The notes under the pieces: model-generated
The model's input: only the letters and a program-made list of their open reading frames with translations
The model's database searches: none
What the model was told of the DNA's origin: nothing
Part shown: in pieces, positions 56,171 to 64,000 of the stretch
Layout of the letters: each line of letters opens with the position of its first letter
How positions within the stretch are numbered: position 1 is the first letter of the stretch
Translations under genes and position numbers: made by a program
From: Anodontia alba
Taxonomy: Eukaryota > Mollusca > Bivalvia > Lucinida > Lucinidae
Direction of reading: 5' to 3'
DNA: 64,000 nt
Assembly (NCBI GenBank): GCA_964016985.1
Contig: OZ024823.1
Coordinates: 106,566,476-106,630,475, forward strand

Positions 56171-56399
56171 ACAGTAAATCAAGATGTCACTGAAATCCTG
56201 GATAATTATAACATTGTTGAATCTTTATCCTGAGGGCACTTGACAAGTATATACAATAAACTGATGGTTTATAGATTGCTGACCGGGTAGGTCAGAACAA
56301 ATATTGACCTACAGTTTTGATCAGAATAGTCCACTTCGCGATTAGGTAAACACGAACATATAAGATATTCATAAAGCTGTTAAGGCCATTGATGCACTT

Positions 56400-56575
56400 T
56401 CAGGGGAGGTAACTATGTCAATTTGGATTCCCTTCTGAAAAGGAACCTACTCTAAAAGGAAAGAATTTGGTCCCATCGGGAGCAAATTCTTTCCTTTAAG
56501 AGTAGATCCCTTTTTAGAAGGGTTCTTCTTGCGCAGGAAAGCTGACAGGATGTCACATATATGGCCTCCCTTGTA
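56400..56575. repeat. Inverted-repeat element, AAAGGAAAGAATTTG family
   Basis: CCTACTCTAAAAGGAAAGAA TTTG pairs with CAAATTCTTTCCTTTAAGAG TAGA, with outer TTCTGAAAAGG / CCTTTTTAGAAGG and GGGAGGTAAC / GGCCTCCC. Relatives are near 38745-38920, 57455-57580 and 62825-62935, and the window's last 50 bases begin another. Confidence 0.8.
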
Positions 56576-57116
56576 AAAACCGCGGAAAATATTTATGTGT
56601 ATGAAGTCGCCTTAATGTATTGTCAATGCAAATTTTGTCGAAAATAAACAGTGGACAGTGGACGAAAATAAACAGTTGAGCCTTGCTATGAGAAAATATA
56701 ACTTGTCATTTATCTGAACAGTGGGGACCCAGATCAGACTACGAATCAATAAAGACTGCACAGGACTTTCGCTGTCCGCTTAAACCATTGGATACTATCA
56801 AATTTATCGATTGGCGACGTAGGTCCGGATCAGACTGCATGGATGAGTTGTCCATGCTACTTTATATATAGAGAGAGATATATAGATATATGATAAGGCC
56901 TGTTTTCTTATGGCACGGTCAAATAAAGGTTTACTTTAATCTGTTTGTCATTATTATCTATAGTGTTTGGATTTTCAACTCAGTATTTATTGCACATTGC
57001 ATTGGATAAAATATCGGTGAGTGGATATATTTTTTTTTAATTTTGGACTGACAATATTTTGAAGGAAAAAAAAAAAGAACAACAAAAAGACAATGTTTAC
57101 AAACTGATTGCAATTA

Positions 57117-57411
57117 CAGTCGACTCTCGTTATCTCGAATTCCAAGGGCCTCTCTAAAATACTTCGAGATAACCGTATTTCGACATATCAGATTTGCAGA
57201 CTTGACTTTAACAAATGTATCTGTAATTGGACTCTTTGAAAAAGTTAGAGAGATGTTGAAAATATTGTGGAAAAGAGGAGCAATTTCTCCTCTTTTCCAC
57301 AATATTTTGTTACCTGTTATTAGATTTTCATATGTAGGCAGGGACCCGATTTTCACTTCGAGATAAGCAGTTATTCGAGATAAGCGAGGTCGAGATAACG
57401 AGAGTCAACTG
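57117..57411 (+). mobile_element. Pogo-like MITE, copy 2 (295 bp)
   Basis: CAGTCGACTCTCGTTATCTC and GATAACGAGAGTCAACTG termini between TA dinucleotides. It differs from copies 1 and 3 by internal deletions and more substitutions. Confidence 0.9.
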
Positions 57412-57584
57412 TATTTTAATTGAAATGTGCTAAAAGAAGAATTGATACGCTTTGTAGGGAGGCAACGTTGTCAAGCGTCCTTTCCTAAAAGAGGTCAGTA
57501 CTAAAAGGGATGACTTTGCTCCCAATGGGACGAGAGCAAATTCTTTCCTTTAAGGGCAGACCTCTGCTATAACTATAGAATATG

Positions 57585-58588
57585 TTCGCCATCTTGTGTT
57601 AGGATTTAGAGTTAACCCTAACTTTCAATGCGTACAGCTGGAAAAGCAAAATATGACCATTTTAAGTTCTGTAGTCGCTCCCAGATCCCTTTTCAGAAGG
57701 GATTTAGTATACAAGAAAGCAATCAAGAAGTCACAGAATTGTCTCCCTTGTCAAATCAAAGCACCAACACCACTAGTGGGTCGATTGTCTCTGAGTGTAA
57801 GCAGGGGAAATGGTCCTGAACGAGGACATAAGACTGTTTCATTCAACCCTTAACTTCTTGTAATTTAAGCAAACAGTGCAGACCTGATCAGACGCCGCGA
57901 TAATTATATTATGATTACTGATTTTATTATATCAGGATTTCTCGTCATCTTTTTGTATACTCAACAAAAAAATTAAAGGGTCAAGTATATAAGGTCAAAA
58001 AAGACATATGATTTTACACTTTTGACCCCCTACTTTTTTTTGTTGCGTAATACGAACACATACGCTCGTACAGTAAATAAGTAATGGTTCATTAAAGTAC
58101 CACTTATCAAACGAACTGATATATAGAAAGCACTACAATACACTAACTATTCGGACAGACAAGCCCGAGTAAACCTAGTAGACCATATCAGACGCCGCAG
58201 AATGCGGCGTCTGATCAGGGTCTACACTGTTTGCCACTCATCCAGCATTTTTAGACAGACCAATAAGTAGTACAATAGATTTGTTTAACTTTATGGAAGG
58301 TATGGTAAGGAGTTAAGATATCCGAATTCTTGTCGATAATATACTGTATAAAATACCTGTGCTGACCGATATACATTGTATTAGACAAGTCGTATACACC
58401 TTGAAGGTAAATATGAATGACTTTGCACAAAACGATACGACTGACAGCAAAACAAGATGCTAGTCAAATGTAGCATGAACAACATTCACTTAAAGCTACA
58501 CCATTGTGAAACATATAGAAAACAATTATTTTAAATGTAACTACAGCACCTATAGTTTGTGTATATAAAGACTCTGAATCAGACCTAA
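57585..58588. other. Intergenic with short palindromes
   Basis: 58165-58235 is a GACGCCGCAGAATGCGGCGT C hairpin of the 43820 family, and 57870-57900 a stub of another. A pair of near-complementary words, GGTCAAAAAAGACATATGA and ACTTTTGACC, lies near 57990-58025. No gene. Confidence 0.5.
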
Positions 58589-58672
58589 CCCAGCAAACAC
58601 ACAACGTCGTTACAACGTCGACGTTGCAGCAACGTTGTAACGATGTTGTTTCGACGTTGTATGTTTGCTGGG
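58589..58672. repeat. CCCAGCAAACA..TGTTTGCTGGG palindrome
   Basis: An 84-bp element made of AACGTCG/CGACGTT and AACGTTG words between perfect 11-base terminal repeats. Confidence 0.9.
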
Positions 58673-58979
58673 AAGATGTAATATTTTGTCATTCGTGAAT
58701 AAATTGCACGACCCACAGTAAAGTCATCTGAAAGGAGATATCAGGAAAACATACCTATATAATACTGACCCCTTTAAACCCCACTTTTATATAGTAGAAC
58801 TGGGGTTTACAGGGGTATGCATTAGTTTTCTTATTTCTGCTCAAAAACAGAAACTTTTATGACTGCGAGATCTCTGGAGACACATTTAACGTCGCGGCCA
58901 ATTTCCATGTGCTTGTCAATAGTCACTTAATATTTCAAGAGCTGTTCAATGTACTAAAAGCAATAGAAACCAATGCTTC

Positions 58980-59232
58980 GGGCACTATCAAGGTTTATGG
59001 ACTGCCCAAGGGCCAGGGACTAGACCGATGAAATGATAAGGTCCGAGCCTGCGGCTCGGTATGGACTGCCCGAGTGCCAGGACCTAGACCGACGAAATGA
59101 TATGGCCCTCGGCCATATCATTCCGTCGGTCGAGGCCCTGGCCCGCGGGGAGTCCATGTGCGACTCGGCCCTTATCATTCCCTCGATCCAGGTCCTGGCC
59201 CTCGGGCAGTCCATAATCTTTCACAGTGCCCT
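58980..59232. repeat. GC-rich 253-bp palindrome
   Basis: GGCACTATCAAGGTTTATGG and its near complement CCATAATCTTTCACAGTGCC form the ends. The inner arms contain GGCCAGGGACTAGACCGATG and CATTCCCTCGATCCAGGTCC, and the tip is GGCCCTCGGCCATATC. Each arm itself repeats a GGACTGCCC... GAAATGATA block twice. It lies 300 bp upstream of the synthetase start. Confidence 0.85.
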
Positions 59233-59279
59233 TAGCTTATGTTACTATTGCTTAATAAGATTTATAATTTCTGATAAGT

Positions 59280-59505
59280 AGCACAACGTGGGAAAAGGGC
59301 TTTTATGCCATCTAGCGACGATCCAGCTCAGCATGTGCATCAGTTCAGTCTGATCTGGGCGTTCTCTGTTCGTCGACATATACTACAGTATCCATTGATT
59401 CTGTAAGCGGACAACAGAGGCCCAGATCAGCCTGCGCGAACGCACAGGCTGATCTGGGCCTGTGTTGTCCGCAGATTTTATAAAAGCCCTTTTCGTGCGT
59501 TGTGC
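59280..59505. repeat. Inverted-repeat element, GCACAACG..CGTTGTGC
   Basis: GCACAACGTGGGAAAAGGGC TTTTAT opposes ATAAAAGCCCTTTTCGTGCG TTGTGC. An inner hairpin is GGCCCAGATCAGCCTGCGCG / GCACAGGCTGATCTGGGCC. It ends 28 bp before the synthetase ATG. Confidence 0.85.
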
Positions 59506-59532
59506 CTCAATTACTATTTTTGCTTATAGACC

Positions 59533-59811
59533 ATGAAACTGCGGGCCCTGTTAAAACATCTTGCTTCTAGTACTTGTGCAGGCTGTACAGCAAGACAACA
59601 AACTCTACTGCGTCGTGCATTATGGGTAGCAGCAAGGAATAATGACGTCAGAAAAGACACAAGGGGACGTGACTTCTCCAAGAGACACAACTCTACCAAC
59701 TCCGCGGGAACCACAGTACAGAGTACCCGCCCAAATGTTGATTTTCCCAATTTATCGCTGAGCGATTTTATGTTCTCAAGATTCAACAAGTTTGGCAACA
59801 AAGAAGCACTT
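59533..59811 (+). CDS. Acyl-CoA synthetase coding exon 1
   Basis: 93 codons ending NKEAL before GTAAGT, phase 0. The ATG follows ...CTATTTTTGCTTATAG|ACC, which reads as a plausible splice acceptor, so an upstream non-coding exon is possible. No better in-frame ATG is seen upstream. Confidence 0.82.
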
Positions 59812-62800
59812 GTAAGTCTGCATTGTATTTGCGCTGTGAAAAAAATCCCCGTTTACAGTAAATACTGGCAACTGGCTGCCAGCGCCTTTCCCGTAAATTT
59901 TTACGGGGCCCGTAGAACTTTTGCAGGAATTATCTCGTAGGATGGGGTAAGGATGTGTAAGCTTAAGATACGGTGCGTTACCTCACATCCCTACTATGTC
60001 CTATACGTTACCTACCTTGCCCTACACTGTCCTACCATGCGTTATTATTAATGTAAATAATCTATAGTCGCCTGTAAAATTTACGGTACATGTACTGGCA
60101 GCCAGTTGCCAGTATTTACCGTAAAATCTACGGGATCTTTTTACATTGTGCGACTGCCTGTGCATTTCACATTGTTTCATAAAATACGCATTTACCCTAT
60201 ATATTGGAATACCTTAACTCCTTACCATACTTGTCCTAAAATTGAAAACAAAGTCTATTTTACTATATGTCGATATGTGTACAGATCTGCTAAATGAGTT
60301 GCAAATAGGCAGACCCTGATCAGATGCCTCATTATGCTGTGTCTGATCTGTGTGTACACGTTTTGCCAGGGTAGGTATGTCCCAATACTTTGGATAATCA
60401 TGGTACAGTCGACTCTCGTTATCTCGAATTCCATGGGACTCCCTGAAATACTTCGAGATATCCGTAGTTCGACATATCAGGTTTGCAGAATTGAGGAAAA
60501 AATAATTTGATTAACCACATTTAACAAACTGATAGGTAATTGGACTTTTGAAGTTAGAGATATATTGAAAATATTGTGGAAAAGAAGAGAAATTGCTCCT
60601 TAGGAGCAATTTCTCCTCTTTTCTACAATATTTTCCATCTGTTGTTAGGTTTTCATGTATAGGCAGGGACCAGATTTTCACTTCGAGATAAGCGGTTATT
60701 CGAGATAAGCGAGGTCGAGATAACGGGAGTCAACTGTATCTTTTAATTCACTGTAATCTGCATGAGGCATTATTTAAAAAGATGGAGTATCTGAGGATAA
60801 TTCTGAAATAATTTTCTGCAAGAAAGTGTTGTGTGTAATCGTCAGAAGCGCCACGCCGAGGCGCTTCTTTCGAGTACCCTCAGCGTTTGTTTCTTTGTGG
60901 AGAAATATGAAGAAAATATCGATGAATTATTATCAACAAATACCCGTCTGACAAATCTTCGGGAGGTGCTACAAGTTTTCATTCGACAAATAGTTTGTTC
61001 ACCATATTAAACAATTAACTTAATAACGGACGCTTTTGATGAAGGTGATGGAAGAGGAGACGCGGGAAAGGAAGAGTGGGTGTCGTGACCACTGCACTGC
61101 ATATTCAAAAGTGATTTATGTAGCCCATTTATGCCTAGCATCACATAAAATGGACCTTGATAAACAGTGTAAACCCAGGTCAGACGTCACAGAACGCGGC
61201 AATTGACTAGGAGCTACACTGTTTGCATTAAAAACAAAGACTCAATACTAATAATGAAACAAACCAAAAAATAGAAAAAAGAAAGAAAGAAAGAAAGGAA
61301 AGGAAAAGGGCCTGTCCAAACATAAGTAGAAGAGTCTGCTGTTGGGGATTAATTTGTTGACCCTTAACCTTTACCACACTCTGGGCAGATTCAGCAGACA
61401 ACAAATTGATGATAGTTTTTTTTTTTTTTTTTTTTTTTTTCATGTGAGTCATCTGCTAGATGGACGATTCACATAAAATGTCCAGCTTTTTTGTGTGAAA
61501 AATAATAATAAACAAGTTCAAAGTGTTTTCTGCTGTAGTTGCGAAAAGTGCTTAAAGGGTTAACCAGCTGAGAAAAGTGAACGTGCATGTTTCATTCCCT
61601 AATGAGATTTATTGAAATGATTCTGAAACTGATGGAGTTATAAAAGAACATGCTAGTTACTTGAGGTTGGTACTCACAACGCCTCTCGCCCACTCCCCAA
61701 AGTTTGGTTATGTGCTCCATGAGAATTTATTCAAGCTGGTAGAGATTTTAGCAAGTCCGATTTCATGCCCTATTATTCGTACTTGATAAAATCGGCCAGA
61801 CTAACTTTGGTAAAGTTATCGTTGTGTAAGTAACCCAAAATATTATGGTGACTGATATATCAAATGTGCCAAGGTTAATACACGTAGGTCACAATATAGA
61901 GCGAAAATATAGAATGGAAATCAAAAATCGTTTGTATTTACGAAAAAAAAAAAATTAACTGGAAACAGTGAAATTTCCCTGGAAAGGTCACAACCATAAA
62001 AATATATATGAAATTACCCAGGAAATACTGTAACCCTTGTCCTGCTGAATAAATTAAGAGGCCACGCCCACTTCTAATTTTCAGCCAATCAGATTACTTG
62101 ACCCATATTGTTGATATAAATTCACATACTTCATGGCAAACAGTGCAGATCCAGTTCAGTGGGCTTCTTCAGAAGCCAAATGATCTGGATCTACACTGTT
62201 TGCAACAGAAGGGTACATCCGGGTTCAGCAGGACAAGGGTTAATGAAGCACAACCTTCAACGAAAGAAGAAGAGATGCGGAATAAATAAAGACAAGACAA
62301 CGGCGCAGATGCAATAACCGACGAACAAAGAATGCAACGATAGAAACTACAGACTTCCCGAGGCCCAAAAAGTAGAAGAAAGATCTGTGATACAATTAAG
62401 AACAGGCAACCCTAGAATATCTGGGCCCAGATGTTCAAAACTAACAATGTCGTTATTTAACGTATCTTTAAAGCTTTGATCATTAAATATGGCATAGGGC
62501 CAATACGCTAATATTTTTGCTGGAAAAATGTGAGTAGCAAAAACGTGAGTAGCTTTTGCACTTGCAAAAGCTACACACATTTTTTTTTCAGCAAAAATAC
62601 CTGTGAAGTAGATATTGTACTTACCAGAACTGGATAATAAAATTCACATTTATCGTTCTTATTGTCACCAATAAAACTGTTCATGTTTTTTTTTGAAATT
62701 TCTAGAGTTTTTGATCATCAAAAATTACCTAACACGTTTTGTTGTTGTTGTTGTTGTAGTAATGTAACCTTGTGGAGGTCACAACTGACGTTTTAAGGGA

Positions 62801-63259
62801 ATTGTCTACACTTAGTAGAGTTTCTACAGTTTTTACAATGGAGACAATTTTCGTGATTTCCGGTTTGCTTTCCTGTGCACAAAACCCCTTCCGAAAAGTG
62901 GTCTGCTCTGATAGAAAAGAATTTGCAGAGGGGATGTAAAACGGTTTTTGATAGTCGTGAAAGTGTGTCCAGCCAAAGAACGGTAATGAACTTGAAAAAT
63001 CATAATGTCTGTTGAACGTCGAAAATAAGCAGACCTGTTGTATTTTTTCCTTTTTTCCAGAAGATAAAATATAATCATTTTATCATGATTTTGGGCTAAC
63101 CCAGCTAGCATTCTACATATATCTATAGCGGGCCGTTATCGGCCCGTCAGCTACCCTGACGGGCCGATAACGGCCCACTATAGATTTATGTAGAATGCTT
63201 ACTGGGAGGCTTTGGTTACTATACCTTTACCTGATGTTTACATATAAGAAAGCTTGAAA

Positions 63260-63298
<39 letters not shown>

Positions 63299-63911
63299 AT
63301 GCAGAGTAATAGTTCGTAGTAATACTTTGACAGTCCAGTGACACCAAGAGCCACGCATTAAAAGTCAGTGTGCGCATTTTTTTTCTGCTTGATTCTGTAT
63401 TTCTTATTAAAAATTAGTTCCGACAAAACCATATTATCACTGGTCACTAGTGAAATATAAAAAAAAAGTAATATCATCACTAGTGAAATATTTCATTGTA
63501 CAGAGATATCAAAAACTGGCTCACTAGAAAGTAATAGGAATTTCATATAAGGTATATAATTATATATAGGATGTATCGACGAACAGAGACCGTCCTTATC
63601 AGACTGCGCAGATTCGGAGATTTATCCTGACTTTCGATGTTCCGTTGTGGCTTAAGGACCCTTTTCATGTGTAATGCTCATCAGTTATGGTTTATTATTT
63701 CAGCATGATTTTGAGACTGGCAGTACGTACAGATACGATGAACTGGAAGAAATGGCTCGAAGGATTGGTAGTTACCTGACTCGCCAGGGTTTCAAGAAAG
63801 GGGATGTGATAGCCTACCTGGGAACAAACAACCCTGAGTTTGCCTTGTTGTTGTTGGGCTGTGCTTCCATTGGTGTGACTCTTACAACAGCCAATCCAGC
63901 ATACACTGAAG
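59533..63911 (+). CDS. Acyl-CoA synthetase (4-coumarate-CoA ligase-like), N-terminal part
   Basis: Coding exons 59533-59811 and 63704-63911 join in frame to 162 residues plus one base of the next codon; the gene continues beyond the window. Residues 1-70 are rich in Arg, Lys, Ser and Leu with almost no acid (MKLRALLKHLASSTCAG...), compatible with a mitochondrial targeting leader. From about 72 (FPNLSLSDFMFSRFNKFGNK) the sequence follows the start of ANL-superfamily ligases: TYRYDELEEMARRIGSYL, KKGDVIAYLGTNNPEF and GCASIGVTLTTANPAYTE. These enzymes activate a carboxylate as its adenylate and transfer it to CoA. The ATP-binding signature and catalytic Lys lie outside the window, so substrate cannot be stated. 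Mollusc relatives are usually labelled 4-coumarate-CoA ligase or luciferin 4-monooxygenase-like. Confidence 0.88.
59831..60152. repeat. TIR element abutting the synthetase exon 1 donor
   Basis: AAATACTGGCAACTGGCTGC CAG and its complement CTGGCAGCCAGTTGCCAGTA TTT stand about 210 bp apart, with the outer arms continuing (GTGAAAAAAATCCCCG... / ...GGGATCTTTTTACA). It starts 20 bp inside intron 1. Confidence 0.85.
60406..60736 (+). mobile_element. Pogo-like MITE, copy 3 (331 bp)
   Basis: Same termini and TA flanks as 31737-32067, same length and nearly the same sequence, including the GAGAAATTGCTCCTTAGGAG CAATTTCTC hairpin. It lies in intron 1 of the synthetase. Confidence 0.92.
60737..62031. other. 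Synthetase intron 1, middle part
   Basis: A diverged CATATGTTGTGGG-family hairpin is at about 60814-60925 (GAAGCGCCACGCCGAGGCGC TTC), a GTTTGC-type hairpin at 61158-61222, a T run at 61414-61440 and a decayed TTCAGAGAAAATAA-type copy to 61510. No exon seen. Confidence 0.5.
62032..62241. repeat. Inverted-repeat element, AACCCTTG..CAAGGGTT, best copy
   Basis: AACCCTTGTCCTGCTGAA and TTCAGCAGGACAAGGGTT are perfect 18-base terminal repeats. Inside are TTTTCAGCCAATCAGATTAC and a hairpin GCAGATCCAGTTCAGTGGGC... GATCTGGATCTACACTG. Confidence 0.9.
62242..63099. other. Synthetase intron 1, late part
   Basis: A hairpin around 62508-62590 (GCAAAAACGTGAGTAGC.../ ...GCTACACACATTTTTTTTTC) and an AAAGGAAAGAATTTG-type relic at 62825-62935. 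No exon. Confidence 0.45.
63100..63206. repeat. CCCAGCTAGCATTC..GAATGCTTACTGGG palindrome
   Basis: A 107-bp near-perfect hairpin: CATTCTACATATATCTATAG, GCGGGCCGTTATCGGCCCGT CAG, then complement. The termini CCCAG/CTGGG match the element at 58589. Confidence 0.92.
63257..63300. repeat. (AAAT)n microsatellite
   Basis: About eleven units of AAAT. Confidence 0.95.
63704..63911 (+). CDS. Acyl-CoA synthetase coding exon 2
   Basis: Acceptor TTTATTATTTCAG, donor GAAG|GTAAGG, leaving phase 1. Encodes residues 94-162, HDFETGSTYRYDEL to ANPAYTE plus the first base of a Gly-type codon. The frame continuing past the donor is intronic. Confidence 0.88.
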
Positions 63912-64000
63912 GTAAGGGGCTTTTTTGCGGCTTGGGTAAGTCCAATGGATACTTTTGAAGGGAGGCAACTCTGTAAAATTGTTTCGGCTCTCTTCTGAAA

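Noticed and set aside
61228..61452. Lys-rich frame ending in a hydrophobic tail
   Set aside because: The Lys run is the complement of the T run at 61414-61440, and the rest is low-complexity AAAG/GAAA sequence.

Overview
This is animal nuclear DNA, most likely from a bivalve mollusc. The evidence is intron-split genes with GT/AG borders, very long repeat-filled introns, tRNA-derived SINEs, Penelope-like, mariner and L1/Tx1-like transposon relics, and the dispersed repeats starting with AGCTCACCTGAGC that I associate with bivalve genomes. The species cannot be fixed from the sequence, and nothing prokaryotic or viral was recognised.

Two host genes are supported, both on the + strand. The first is a WDR20 orthologue at 14981-30539: five coding exons, all in phase 0, predicting 577 residues. 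It includes an 8-codon microexon and an alternative end made by reading through a splice donor. In vertebrates WDR20 is the beta-propeller activator of the USP12/USP46-UAF1 deubiquitinases. The second begins at 59533 and runs off the right edge. Its two visible coding exons give the N-terminus of an acyl-CoA synthetase (4-coumarate-CoA ligase/luciferase-like, ANL superfamily) behind a basic, possibly mitochondrial, leader. The 29 kb between them shows no coding exon that I can support.

Layout. 1-2.8 kb: a 165-bp tandem array. 2.8-8.5 kb: a transposon graveyard (Penelope-like reverse transcriptase, Tc1/mariner transposase, L1/Tx1-like LINE) broken by copies of an unclassified 360-410 bp repeat ('element X'). 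8.6-10.3 kb: dispersed repeat and microsatellites. 11.1-14.7 kb: two inverted copies of a 1.4-kb foldback-type element, ending just upstream of the WDR20 start. 15.2-30.5 kb: WDR20 introns, with tandem arrays, nested elements and strong hairpins around the microexon. 30.5-59.5 kb: intergenic, holding a large inverted repeat with a pogo-like MITE in one arm, several palindromic families, a 2.3-kb tandem-bearing element, a SINE inside a MITE, a 128-bp satellite with perfect estrogen-response-element palindromes, and a mariner relic. 59.5-64 kb: start of the synthetase gene, its exons abutting inverted-repeat elements.

The points most worth following are: (1) the apparent excision footprint of a pogo-like MITE, seen by comparing the two arms of the inverted repeat at 31.4-33.5 kb; (2) the pair of long-TIR foldback elements; (3) the AGGTCAnnnTGACCT satellite; (4) the WDR20 alternative C-terminus; (5) several nestings in which one repeat copy gives the uninterrupted reference for another. 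All calls come from reading the sequence. No database search was possible, and family names rest on recognised motifs.
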